This document shows, in pieces, positions 1 to 23,300 of a DNA stretch of 64,000 nucleotides (position 1 is its first letter; every line of letters begins with the position of its first letter). The translations under genes were made by a program, and so were the position numbers. This DNA comes from Eublepharis macularius (Eukaryota > Chordata > Lepidosauria > Squamata > Eublepharidae), in contig NC_072801.1 in NCBI RefSeq assembly GCF_028583425.1, positions 66,851,766 through 66,915,765 of the forward strand. Reading direction: 5' to 3'. The notes under the pieces are model-generated. The model was given only the letters and a program-made list of their open reading frames with translations, was not told the DNA's origin and searched no databases.

Positions 1-480
1 CAAAGAGTACTGCGCTATTTGGGCCAATCGTCCGGACTAAGGCAGTTTCATCGGTTCAGTTCTACGTAGCCTGCCAGCAAAAATACTTACCAAAGGACAT
101 TATGCCTCTGCTGTCAGCCGTCTGCACCCCCCAAAGGCTTTCCCTATTTCATCTGGGACCTCTGGTTGCTATGCCACGGCCTATTAACTGCTTAATAAGG
201 CGCGGCAATGCACAGAATCCCCAAAGGAACTCTAGCAACTCAGAGGTATCAGTACTCAAAACAAGAGTAGAAAATGAAAGGTGCAGTGACAGGTAACAGA
301 CACCTCTAAGTTTGAACAGCTTTTTAAAAAATCAGTTGAGTGGGAATATAATGAACATCTAACGCCTACATCCAATGCAACATTAAACCAAGATTACTGG
401 TCCTTTTAGGCAAGGCAGTAGCCATTCTGACTGGCAGAAGATCATTTCAGGCAGCGTGGGGCCTTTCCCAGCAAAAGCGG
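1..480. other. APEX1 intron sequence, nothing recognised
   Basis: This stretch lies 3' of the second APEX1 coding exon on the minus strand. I looked for the next APEX1 exon (the family segment ending in LCLQETKC) on the minus strand and did not find it, so it reads as intron. Short open frames here have no family resemblance. Confidence 0.5.
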
Positions 481-493
481 GCCAGAGAATTAC

Positions 494-1055
494 CTCCAGG
501 CCTTTCTTCTTGATCCAGGCACGGATCCCGTCAACATTCCAGGAAGTGACCTTCAACGTGTACTTCTTGCCACCAGAAGAGGAGAGTTTATCAGGGGGAT
601 CCTGGTACATGATTGGGCCATCAGCCTCTTTCTCAACCTTAGCTCCGCCTTTCTTAGCCTTCTTAGGCTCTGGCTCTAGCAGGAAAAAAGGGGAGAAAAG
701 AAACAGAAGCCCTTTGCGTTAGCCACAAAGAAACATGGTCAACAGAGGCTTGTAATTAACTACCCACTTAGTCACCTCTGGTGAGCAGCAGACACTCATT
801 CCAGGTGACCGAGGGGCAAAGTTTTAGAAAACTTGGTTACTTTTAAGGCACAAATTGCCAGCTTGTTACAGTTGTCAAAGGCCTTGGGACATTGTCAGAA
901 TGACATGTACTGCCACGCAGATGAACACAGCCTGAAAGCAGCTGCCCTGGCAAATCAATCCGTGCTCTATGCTGGTCCCCGACATGCTCACCTGCCACTT
1001 CCTCCTTCTCCTCCGGAAGGACTCCATCATCCTTCTTCTTCCCTCGTTTTGGCAT
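494..1055 (-). CDS. APEX1: APEX1, apurinic/apyrimidinic endonuclease 1, 5' part (partial)
   Basis: Two coding exons are visible on the minus strand: 1055-992 (start codon at 1055-1053, phase 1 at its end) and 675-494 (phase 0 at its end). Both have GT donors (intron 1 starts at 991, next intron at 493), and the second has an AG acceptor at 677-676. The product begins [10 protein letters not shown], then carries a lysine-rich stretch ([11 protein letters not shown]) and the start of the nuclease domain, [21 protein letters not shown], which closely matches human APEX1 where the catalytic fold begins. In the family this protein cleaves abasic sites in base excision repair and has a redox role. 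The lysine-rich N terminus fits the known nuclear localisation signal. The N-terminal extension has the usual length. The remaining exons lie beyond position 1. No defect is seen. Confidence 0.93.
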
Positions 1056-1127
1056 CGTCGATCCCAGCCCAAGTGGCCAGCAGCGTCCCTGCCTCACAAG
1101 CTGCGATCTCCGAAGCAGCAACGTCTC
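992..1127 (-). other. APEX1: APEX1 first coding exon with 5' UTR portion
   Basis: Upstream of the APEX1 start codon the minus strand has a pyrimidine-rich tract ending in AG at 1129-1128. The exon holding the start codon therefore probably begins at 1127, with about 72 bases of 5' UTR, and a non-coding first exon lies to the right. That non-coding exon was not located. This boundary is inferred from splice consensus only. Confidence 0.5.
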
Positions 1128-1884
1128 CTGGGGAGGAGGAGCCTGTGAGTCCAATTCCCATCCCAACCTGCCCCATTTTCAGCCATTTTCTCCCGCTAAC
1201 CCCCTTCCCACCAACCCTGCTGAGTGACACAGCCTCAAAATAGCACCTGAAATCCTTCTGCTTCGTCCTCAGCCAATGGTACTAATCCCCAGGACAAATC
1301 CTGCCCTAACCTCCACTCTCCTGGGCTGCAGCAGGCAAAGTGAATCAAATGAACACGTGATGCTGCCTTATACTGAATTAGACCCCGAGTTCGTTAAGGT
1401 CAGTGCTGTCTAAGCACTCAGACTGGCTGTGGCTCTCTCAGGCAGTGGTTTTTCAGGCCAGCTACCATCTGATCCTTTAAACTGGAGATGGCAGGAATTA
1501 AACCTGGGGCCTTCTGCACACGAAACGGAGGCTGTGCCACTGAGCCGTGGCCCCGACCCAAATCTCCACCTCCTGCTTCTTTCCTTTCAGGGTTCTTGAG
1601 CCTTCAGCAGCTGCAGCCTTCCTCCTTGCAGCATCTACATGGAACAGCTGCATGTTAAAGGTACAGGACTTCTTTCATGTCAGTGCATGGCAAGGAGCCT
1701 CCGTTAGCCCCACATCTCCAATTGCAGGGAATGGGACTCAGTCAGAGGCCTTTCTTAAGAGCTGCTGCTGCTTTTCCATGGAGATGCCAAGGTTATTTGA
1801 CCACAGCCAGTCTTTCGAACACAGAAGCCGCCTTCCCAGCCCATAGCACTCTCCCCTCCAGATCAACCCTGCCTTTCCCAATCA

Positions 1885-2011
1885 TACCTCCTTGACAGAG
1901 TGGTTTTCCAACCAATCAGGCCTCCCCTTACAACCTCAGCACCCGCCTCCCAGCCAATCATCGCTCCTCTCTTGGCAGTAAAGCACCTCTTTCATTTGAC
2001 GATGTGACTCA
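1885..2011. promoter_or_regulatory. CCAAT-box cluster with AP-1 site, candidate APEX1 promoter element
   Basis: CCAAT motifs occur at 1887-1891 (as CCCAATCA), 1912-1916 and 1954-1958, followed by a consensus AP-1 site TGACTCA at 2005-2011, all within about 125 bases upstream of APEX1. Mammalian APEX1 promoters are known to use CCAAT boxes and E-boxes. Function here is inferred from motif clustering alone. Confidence 0.4.
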
Positions 2012-2293
2012 TGAACACTTACTTATGCTGGAATTAATGTTGCAGTCTTTAAGAGGCCGCTGCACTCCTGTTTTATTCCCTCCCTTCCCCAGCTTACATC
2101 TGCAAACATTTGCCGCAAGTAATCTACAATTATCACTTAAAAAAAAAATTCAGGTGGAGCTGCTTGGCTGAAATTCATTAGGTGTTTTCCCCATTCCGGG
2201 GGAAAAACTCGACCAAGTATGTTTGTGGCTTTGGAGCAGCAACTTTATTTATGATGATGATTTTTTAACTTTGCCTTTCTTCCCCAATAGATA

Positions 2294-2497
2294 AGTGTTG
2301 CCAGCTTCCAGGTGAGGCCTGGAGATCTCTCGGAATTGCAACTGATCTCCAGGTGATGGAGATTAGTTCCCCAGGAGAAAATGGCTATTTTGGAGGGTGA
2401 ATTCTACGGCATTACACTGTGGTGGTATTACACTCCTCCCAAATCTCCCCCCACCCCAAAATCTCCCGGAATTTCTCAACCTGGAGTTGACAACTAA
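2294..2497. mobile_element. hAT-type MITE of the AGGGTTGCCAG family
   Basis: It runs from a terminus like GTTGCCAGCTTCCAG to one like CTGGAGTTGACAACTA, with the family interior (GATCTCCAGGTGATGG, GAGAAAATGGC, CGGCATTACAC). The family recurs many times in this window. Where target duplications can be read elsewhere they are 8 bp, which points to the hAT superfamily. Confidence 0.7.
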
Positions 2498-2843
2498 GAA
2501 CAGGACCTGTTAAAAACAGTCTCTCTCTCTCTCTCTGTCCGGGTCTCTCCATAAGATGTAGCCACGTTAAGACTCCGAGGCCGTACCAGTTGAATTTCTA
2601 CCTGCAGCTTGAAAAAGAACTGCAAGAGCCGCCTCCCACACACGATCCGCCAAGATGGAAGACCGACTGCCTTCTGTATCCACATATTAATTTCACCACT
2701 GATAACACTATTAATATTGACAACAGTAGCAATAACACTCCTAATTAAAGTCTCCGGCCCTTACCACACCGCGATCCTGGAATTCCCCTGAGACAAAGGA
2801 AAAGCCTGCAAGAGATCACGCACAAAACGAGCAGGGGAACAAC

Positions 2844-2887
2844 CACGTGGAGTGGATTTGTGTCACGTGATGGGGGCTTGTCACGTG
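2844..2887. promoter_or_regulatory. Three CACGTG E-boxes, candidate APEX1/OSGEP promoter
   Basis: CACGTG occurs at 2844-2849, 2864-2869 and 2882-2887; the last two sit in the full palindrome TCACGTGA favoured by USF and MiT/TFE factors. Start-to-start spacings are 20 and 18 bp. The cluster lies between the divergent APEX1 and OSGEP genes in a locally GC-richer stretch. USF-type E-boxes are known in mammalian APEX1 promoters. Which gene uses it cannot be told from sequence. Confidence 0.5.
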
Positions 2888-2951
2888 AGGAGGGCGGGGT
2901 TTCCAGGAAAAGGAGTCAATCGTGGTCTGAGTCTCACCCATCTAACAATAT

Positions 2952-2998
2952 CAAAAAGAGTCCAGTAGCACCTTTAAGACTAACCAATTTTATGTTAA
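2952..2998 (-). repeat. Fragment of the dispersed GGTGCTACTGGACTC repeat
   Basis: On the minus strand this reads GTTAGTCTTAAAGGTGCTAC, then TGGACTCTTT, the commonest dispersed short repeat of the window (see 33182-33291, 50735-50900, 55270-55400). Confidence 0.65.
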
Positions 2999-3038
2999 AA
3001 AGGCTCGCGCTGTCACGCGGAGAGGGAGGAGGCGCGGT

Positions 3039-3058
3039 TTACGTCTATGATGACGTAA
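3039..3058. promoter_or_regulatory. Paired CRE-like site
   Basis: TTACGTC at 3039-3045 and GACGTAA at 3052-3058 form a perfect 7-bp inverted repeat around a 6-bp centre. Each half resembles a CREB/ATF site. It lies within the candidate APEX1/OSGEP promoter region. Confidence 0.4.
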
Positions 3059-3204
3059 GGGAGTCGGCCTCTCTTCAAAGGGAGTCAGACAATGCACGAA
3101 TCTTTAGGTGCGTCATCGCTTTGGGCTACCGGTTGAAGGAGGAGACGCGCCTCCTCATGCAAAGAAATAGGATAAGCCCCAGTAATAACCGGAAGTCTCC
3201 TTAG

Positions 3205-3440
3205 AAGACGTGGAATGTTTTCATAATAATAATTACAATCATAACAATGATATGTAATTAATACAATAATAATTCTTTAATAGTAATAGCTACATTAAAT
3301 TCAATAATGAAATAGCAAATATAATATTAACATATGTTCTAATATTAACATATAAAATAACATAATAGTATTAAAGAATTATTTAATATATGTAACACAG
3401 TATTATTTAGTAAATGATGGGGGTGGAAATAATTTTTTTT
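3205..3440. repeat. AT-rich low-complexity stretch
   Basis: Almost pure A/T sequence built of ATAATAAT-, TAATTA- and ATATTAACATAT-like words. No gene or element is recognised. It separates the E-box/CRE region from OSGEP. Confidence 0.7.
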
Positions 3441-3774
3441 AAATGATGAGGGAGAAGGGTGGAGAAGATAGACAGGTTCCTCCTCTTTCCCCGCATATGG
3501 CGGTTCCATCGGAAACCAGCAGTGAAGGCAAACGTGCAGCTTTTCTCCTTTTCTACCTCTATGGACTCCTGGCTCTCCCCTATTCGAAAAAGGGAGCGGG
3601 GAGGGGGCAGGTGCAGTTGAACTTTTCCAGGTTTTTCTCTCTACAAATAGCGGTTTCTGCTTTTCCCCATGCGAGCCTGGACACGTGTTGGCTGAGAAGT
3701 CCGTTCAGTGGGACCTAACCCATGCGCCGCCAGTCCCAGCCTGACCTGGTCAAAGAGGAAACTTTCAGCCGGAG

Positions 3775-3925
3775 GTAGAGGAGCCTCATTGGGGTATAAT
3801 GCACAGAGTCCATCCTCCAAAGCAGCCCTTTTCTCCAGGGTAACTGATCCCTGTAGCCCGGAAATCAGCCGTAATTCCGGGAGATTGCCAGACCCCACCT
3901 GGAGGTTGGCAACTGTGGGTCGTGG
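3775..3925. mobile_element. hAT-type MITE fragment, AGGGTTGCCAG family
   Basis: It shows the family words GGGGTATAATGC, CAAAGCAGCC, TTCTCCAGGG, CTGATCCCTGTAG and GGAGGTTGGCAACTGT, ending near the typical GGCAACCCT terminus. The left end is missing or degenerate. Confidence 0.7.
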
Positions 3926-4454
3926 TTCTGGGGTAGACCATTTTGCTTTGCACGTAGGAGGGTGCAGGGTGAATCTTGGCATTTCTGTTTTTTGAAGGGA
4001 TCTGGTAGAAGAAGATGGGAAAGATCTCGATTGGAAAAGTTGCTGCCAACCAGGGGACATAAGACTGGCTTTAAAAGGCCTTCTGGCTCAGTAGAAAGCA
4101 GTTTTGTGTGTTCAGTTTGTGGCTGTTAAAGGCAAGGGGGTTGTAAAGTTTGGGATGTTTTCCTGGCCAGTTGGTAACTGCTAGAATACATTTGTTTTTT
4201 CTTCTTCCTAGAATCCAGCTATCTTGGCCTCTTATACCAGATCTCAATAGACAGGGAAAGAAATTTGCAGACTGTGCCTCTGTGCTCAAGAACATTTTAA
4301 TGTAACTTAGTCAATGCACAATCACCCCAAGGCATCCATCAGAGTGGTAAAATGCTGAACTGAGTCAGTATCTTAATCAGGCGAAGAGCAGTTGCTCCAG
4401 ATTCATCAGCACGGCACCTTACAGCATACATGCTGCGGAAGAGCAAGATCTGAG

Positions 4455-4655
4455 TTCAGTAGCACCTTAAAGACCAATGAGATTTTCTAAGGTACAAGCT
4501 TCTGACAGTCTAGCTCCCTTAGTCAGATGCCACCAGGGAGCTTGAGACTCAAAAGTTTATACCCGGGAAAATCTTGTTGGTCTTTAAGGTGTTCATGGAT
4601 GCGAATCTTGCTCTTCTACTGCAGACCAATGTGGCAGCCCACCTGAAACTACATA
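4455..4655. repeat. Foldback repeat of the GGTGCTACTGGACTC class
   Basis: The left arm (TTCAGTAGCACCTTAAAGAC) and the right arm (GTCTTTAAGGTGTTCATGGA) are inverted copies, followed by the usual flank GCTCTTCTACTGCAGACCAA. It lies in the OSGEP 5' region, just upstream of the first coding exon. Confidence 0.6.
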
Positions 4656-4868
4656 CATTCTTGCAAGATCCTTCATCTCCAGACTTTGTCCCCTTTTTTT
4701 GCAGCACAGGAGGTATCCCTCGGCCACAAGATGGGTGAGAACTTCTGGTCTCTTCCCCTCCTCAGCTTTGAACCATAAAACTCCACTCTTTTCATATTTG
4801 ATGGGCACCCCTGTGTTTCCGAAACTGGATCACGGCAAAATCTCTCTCACTCTGTTTTCCAGGACGCT

Positions 4869-16463
<11,595 letters not shown>

Positions 16464-16580
16464 CCCCTTCCTTTCTGTTTGGGAGACACTGCATCTCACC
16501 TGTAAGGGGACGACCACACGAACATTTGAGCAAGTTATTGAATTCCTGCGGTTGTTTGCTGGGAAACAAATTCCACCTGG

Positions 16581-16586
16581 AATAAA
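16581..16586 (+). terminator. OSGEP: Polyadenylation signal of OSGEP
   Basis: AATAAA lies 118 bases after the OSGEP stop codon, giving a short 3' UTR ending probably near 16600-16610. Confidence 0.75.
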
Positions 16587-17095
16587 TGCTTTGGTTTTGT
16601 AGCCTTGCTGGATTATTTCTGTCCTGAGCTAAAACAAGATGTGGTGTTCATGTAAAGGAAAATCTGGGGTGGAGTCTAACTTCTCTTGTTTTCAGAAGGC
16701 ATACAAGTGACTTGTAGACTGTCTTGCTGAGCAACACAGAATGAGCGGCGTAGAGGAAGCCTACGCATAGAGACTGCACAGTTCCTCTGTGCACATTCTG
16801 TTCTCTGCTTTGCAAAAGGGGAACAGTGGCTAAATCTTCTTCACCTAATTCAAGGATTTCTTTGCCGTGCTCCCATTCCTAGGAAATATCCCCTTCCTTG
16901 CTGTAGTCCATCAGCGTCTTAGGGAGAGAACTATTCAAGGACTACCCAAGCAGTCCCGACAGCTTACTCAGTTTTGGCAAAAAGGATCACCTGTGTGCAG
17001 AGTGTAAAAGGAGAGTGGAGTAATTACAGCAAGGGAGAAACAAGAGGGTTTGAATGAAGAGGCACATCCCTGTTGTTAAATAACAGTATTCAAAA

Positions 17096-17101
17096 TTTAT
17101 T
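17096..17101 (-). terminator. SLC12A10: Polyadenylation signal of the SLC12A gene
   Basis: AATAAA on the minus strand lies about 290 bases after the SLC12A stop codon. With the OSGEP signal at 16581 it leaves under 500 bases between the two convergent genes. Confidence 0.65.
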
Positions 17102-17391
17102 CCCGTATTTACAGATAGCCCCTTACTTAGGCACAGAACCCAAGGAGGTTGTTATAGTAGGTAACAGTCCGCTGGGTAAAATCCAGGGGAAAAGAAGAGA
17201 AATCTTTTAACGATGCCAAGTTGTGATTCATATCCCTTCCCTGCTTCTCAGAGACGGTCCGTTCACATCTTTGCACGTACAGCCGAACCCCCGTTGGATG
17301 TTCGCCACATATTCCCACAGCAATGGGCTTTCAAATGCAGCAGGGTCCTTCTTATCTCCTGCGTGGTGCTCTCTTGAAATGCTGCTGCCCT

Positions 17392-20300
17392 CTACTGGCA
17401 GTAAAATGTTAGTACATCCTGCTGGTTACCCCGGATGAAGACGACCGGCGGGTGTAGGTTCTTGGAGACCGTCTCCAGCCAGGCCATGTAGAGGGAGCTC
17501 GGGCAGGCCCCTTTTCGGACCACGGGGAGGCTCCTGGAAGAGAGGCGGAGGGGGGAAAGATGGGCAGAAGGCAGGAATGATCCCATCCTAGACCGAGTAT
17601 ACGCTGCCTGCAAGGGGCCCTCTGTGGCCTTACATGCTGGCCTCAGCTCCAAAGAGGAGAAGCTGGGGGGATCTTGGCGGGGATTGCAAGATATCCCAAA
17701 CCGATGTTAACCTCCCAAAGCAGAAGAGGGCGACTTACATGACGACAAGGGCTGCATTGCGTGAATGATCCTGCAGGATCTCGTGAAGGCGGATGTGCTG
17801 TTCGGTCTGGAAAACAAGCAGGGATGTACGTTAACTGGGTTCTCAGGCTCTCCCGTCCGCACCAGCTATGCTCCATATGCTTCTTGAGACTAGCACTTAA
17901 AATTTGTCTCTGACACACACACACACACACACACACCTCTGCCCCATATCCCTCTGGGGTGCCAACTCCTGACCTAGAGAATGTGCATGTGTCTAAACGT
18001 CCTTGACCGCTTGATTTTCATGCCTTTTTAAAATCCTTGTCCTTTCATAAAACCCGGCCTTCATGATAGCCGATACTAAATTCTTTCCATTCATTTAAAT
18101 TAGTTTATTTGCAATTAAAATAATTCCCCTGCCCAGTGCAGAAAACTGATCAACTGGGATCTTCCCTTTCTTGGCTCTGGGAGTTTCATCGAAGAAGTTC
18201 CTTGTTTTGTTTTAATAGATCAGCAGAGCCCCAGACCAGAAAATCCTTGGGAACTCCATTCGCAGGGCTTCCGGCATCCCATCTGGTTTGGCTCTGTGAT
18301 TTTTTCCCTTGCCTGCCGTTGAACACCGCTCCTTCCTTACAGCAAGGAAGGGCAGACAGAAGAGACTGGGACGGGGCAGTAACTGGGCATTGCAACCGCA
18401 GCCTCCCCGTCTGCCATTCACTTCACATGAGGATTCACTTGTCTTAAAGCAAGCAATCCTCATGAGACACTGTACAGGACAGACTTGAAAAAGAACGAAA
18501 CAAAATTACATTCGGTGGGTCCACAGGCTACAGCCGGACAAACCTGTGTCGTGCTTGTGGACCGGTCGCTTCATAAGTTAGAAAGTTGATGGCCTCAGGT
18601 GGCTGGGGGCGGGGCGGGGGGGACTATAAGAAGATGCTAATGCCGAGACAAGGATGCCAGCTACAACTCAGCCATCTCCTCCTCACTCCCATCCTCTCCT
18701 CAGAACCCCACTGCCTTTTACCTTCCTCTTGTAGACTCTGAGGTCTTCGTCGGTGACTTTCCAGGGCGCGTCTTTTCTCATCCCTTCCACGGCTTCTTGG
18801 CCTCGCTGGCCCTCGTTGAGGCGAAACGGGGCAATGAGATCCTCAAACTCTTTGATACTGCCACAGAAGAGAAAGAGGTCAGGTCCGAAGTGGGAGAGGA
18901 GGACCAAGAAGGGAGTTTGGGGGAAGCGGTCCAGCCTCACGATGTGGGATTGTTCAAGGGCTAGCTTTCCCGCTTGCCATTTAATATCTGTAACAGCATT
19001 GCAGGTGTTTTGAAACAAATATATCTAGCCTCTAAACTGTTTTTCCTGTGCAGTAACATCTGAAGAATAAGACAAAGAAGAGAATAGTCCAGATTTGGGA
19101 GCGCCTGTGACTTTTCCCCAGGGAAAAAGCTCTTCTCAAATGCCTCATCCATTTAGGAACAAGGGGAAGGAAAAACTCTCTCATTGGTGATGAAATATAT
19201 TGCCTTGCTCATGGTCTTTCCTGTGCTAGAGTTGTAGTGGAGGATGGGGGGGAAAGCAACAAGTTACATCTCATTTAGATGAATAATCTGGGATTGTGAA
19301 TAATCAAGGAATGTGTATGTGGGGAGGGGGGGACCAGTTTCATCTGTTTACCTTGTCTCTTCTGGTTTCCACATTATTTCAGGCAATACCACAACCTCGT
19401 TGAAGCCCAGGCGGAACTTGCTCAACAAACACTGAATACTGAGAGTGGGGGTGGGGGGAGAGAACACAAAAATGAGACACAAGTATTTCTCCGACTACCA
19501 GCTATCTGAGGAAACAAGACCTGGGGGGCGCCTGATTTTAAATAAGCAAATCATGGTTACCCTGAAAACAAAATCCTTTAAGTCAAATGGTTAGAAAATT
19601 TACACTTTTCTTGTATTTTGACAAGCAAGAGGAATTCCAGTGGGCACAACTTTTCCTGCCTCTGCAGCACTGCGGTATGAAAAGCTGCTGCTGCTAAAAT
19701 TCGCTTTTTCTCGTGCAGCTTGTAAAGATACAGGGAACCTTTCTCTCTATTGCATGTGAACCCCTTTCTCCAGTGGTTCACAGTAAAGTTCCTACTGTCA
19801 GACAGTACTTTCTGTGTCAACATTGTTTGCCACGGAGGGTATGCCTTAGAACGATGTATGCATTGCATGCAGAGTTCACAGAGGGCTTAGGCTCCAGCTG
19901 AAAGTACCTAGGGACACTCAAGTGCAGGATTGTGTGTGTAGTCCTCAGTTCATGTGCAGGCTGTGGCACGTGAATGCAGACTTTCATGGGAGCTCCCTTT
20001 GTATGACTGCACCTGCGAGTGATTCTGGAGGGCAAAGTGCCAATTCAGCTCTGTTTTTGCTGTGAGAACAAGTACTGTAGGCTCCTTTGACTTGCCAATT
20101 TGCATTTCTTTAAGGTGTGAGAAAGTGTCAAGATCGGCATTTGAATGAGTGGACGTGGGGGGAACTGGGATTCTTTTTTTAAAAAAATTTTATCGGTGAG
20201 TACATACAATGTTATTCAATACACAAATTGGAACTGGGATTCTTTTAGCACTTGAGGAGGAACTGATATTGAATGCATGAATGTATTCACATAGAGCAAA

Positions 20301-23300
20301 TTGAAGTGTGACTGTGCGAGTGAGTGCATGGGACAACATGGAAGGACAACATGTGAAATGAGGCTCACTTTAGCATCCCTAGGTACTTAGTAATGTGTAT
20401 TTCCACCACTAGAAATCAGCCAACATCCTCCTGCAGATGCACTTTGTAGGGCCTGGCATTTTGCTGCCATTGCTTTGTAGGGCCTGGCAGTGGACAGAAA
20501 GTTCTTTCAGGGAAATCTGACCTGCCATTACTGATCTTCTGATTGAAGAGCCCCTGCTAGACTTCCAAGGAAACCCCAGATTCCCCGGGACACTGTTTAG
20601 TAACCACTGGTCCACTCTCTAGAGCCTCAATGAGGCTCTTACATCAACCAACCCACCCGCCCCATCCTCTTACTCTTCTTTTTGCTCTTCAGCATTGGCG
20701 ATCTGCCCACTGATGAAGACCCGGACTTTGCAACGACTCCAGCGTTTTCGGCGGGTGAGGAGGTAGGGGATGAGAAGGGTCAGCCCTGTAGGGACAGGAA
20801 AGGGAAATCACAAGACAGAACCAGGCTGACCTGAACAGCATTTGGGGAATTTTCCTCGCTTTTAGATAGGTCAACCAAGAAATCTCAATGAAGTTCGATT
20901 GCTGCCATTTTGAGTTGTAACTGATGCCTGACACGCATTGTAGAGATGCAAGACACAGGATTCCTCCTATCTGATGAGTTCATAGCCGTGCCACGCATAT
21001 ATGGCTTTTCAGTTCAGAACCATGGGCACCGGCTGTGTGTTATGGTAAGTCTTGCTTCCACGGTGCTGACTACAATTTCACCTTTAGAGAGTGGCGGAAA
21101 ATGGGATCCAAGGCCTCCTCCCCTCCACTAGAGGGCGCCAGCTCAATTAGGAAGGAGAGGCACATACCACCATCATCGAAGAGCCAGTATATGTCAATGT
21201 TCTTCTTCTTCTGTTTGCCTTGGAACACCGTCTCGAGGAGCTTGTCAGCACCAATGACTTTGAATGCCTCACCTGGGTGGGAGGAGAGCAAATGTGGTGC
21301 TTCAGCAACGACTTCCTGTAGTGCCCAACCCACGTCAAGCTCCTAGTCCTCATTTTCTAAGATTTTCATGACCAGTCTTGGGAAACTAAAGTTTAAAGAC
21401 ACACTCAGCCCAAGAGGGGGTGTAGCCAGAAATCTGTCCGGGGGGAGCCCCAGGGGCAATGTTTCCTACTGCTTCCTTCCACTCATCCCGTTAGCCCAGT
21501 TCTAGAACACCTCAAGCGCTCCTGACTCACGCTTCTTCTCCTGGCCCAGGGCGGCTTCAGGATCCTCAAAGCCCATGTTCACTGTTGGGGGAAGAGCGCC
21601 AGAGAGGGTTAGTCAAAATTAAAAAGGAAACCAAAATTCTGCATTCCTGAGAACAGAAGAACCGCATTCCACAGCTCAGATGCCACACACCAATCGCACA
21701 TCATTCACATTTTCTGCTTCTCCTAGCAAAAGTTTATTCTGTATTTTTATTAACTAAGTCTTGCGCATTCTGTTTTGCTACAGGGAGGACACAAAACCCA
21801 CGGCATAGGCAGAGGCGCTGCTTCCGAGCCTTGCCTCTTCGCCATGAATGTATTCACACGGACCAGAAAGAGAACAGAAGCAAAGTTTCTAAGGAACTTA
21901 TTCTGCACCCGATGCTTGCTGTGCTGGGTTGGGTTGATCCAGCTCCATTCCAGCCACTAGTTAATACGCTTGCTAGTTAACTAGTTAATATGCTAGTTAA
22001 CTCGTTAATACGTACCACTTCCTGATGGGGACTACCTTTGAAGGATTATCAGAAAGTATAATCCTTCAGAAAGTATAATCCAATAATATTAAGAACCTAA
22101 GAAGAAGCCTGCTGGATCAGTCTTAAGCGTTCCTCCGGGCCAGACTTCTGTTTCACACAGTTGCCCTAGAGGACCGGCAAACGGGGCATAGAGGCCGAGG
22201 CCTTTCCTGACATTCCCAGATTTTTCTTCTACACATTTTTTTTCCATTTCAACTTTTTGCTTAGAGCTAAGCTACAAGTGATGCCGGACGTGTTTTTTAC
22301 CTGGGAACTGTAGTTGAAAACGGCATGATGTCCCTAACTCAGGGAGGCAGGAGAGGGGAAATGCTTTTCAAAGACAGCTGTGCAGGGGAGAGGAAGTTTA
22401 AAAACGTTTTCTTGCAATCTCAATGTAAAGAGGAATACAGGATCCATCCCTACTGCAGGGAGGCAGGGGAGGGGAAGAGCTGGTAGTTCATCTCTCCATT
22501 GAGATTGCAAGAAACAATTGCAAAGTTCCTCTTCCCCAGCGATCTCGTGTGGCTTTTTCTTTGAAAACTGTCTTTGAATAGCTCTTTCCCTCCCCTGCCT
22601 CCCACTCTAGGGACTTAACACAGCTTTCAACTACAGTTCCCAGGTAAAATCGTGCCCCCAATACGTTAAAAAACACGTGTCTGGCATTACTTGTGACTTA
22701 GCCCTCAGCCTCCATGAAACCCTGAACCAAAATGGTTCAGGGTTTCATGACCTCCCCTCTACCGCCTCCAACACCCACATTCAGAAAAACACACCCCTGA
22801 TGTTCAATTAGAATAGGGATGCTGCTAATATCCCTGGCAGCACTTCATCTGGAACCTCCTTCCACCTGGGCCCCCAGAAATTTGTACCCCTATTGTGCCC
22901 TTCACATCTCAGCATCCCTTATTCTGTGCATATTTCTGTAGGAACCTGCTTCCTTCTTACAGAGTTAGACAGAGGCATGCCCTGTACAACTTCCACCAGG
23001 GGGCTAGCATTTCCATTTGGGGGCACCAGGACTTGAGTCCAGTGGCACCTTAGAGACCAAGAAGGCTTTCAGAATGTTGGTCTCCCAGCAGTCACTGGAC
23101 TCCAATCCTGCTGTTCTTCTGCAGACCAACACGGCTACCCACCTAAAACTGTTTTTGGGCAAGGTGCTTGAGCAGGTGGTGTCCAGGCAGGTCTTGGAGA
23201 AGATGTATTATCTGGGCCCATTTCAACCCAGATTCAGGCCTGGGATGGAAACGGCGCGGGGTGAGTGAAACTGACAGACTGTTCTCCTGTCCCGTGAGTG

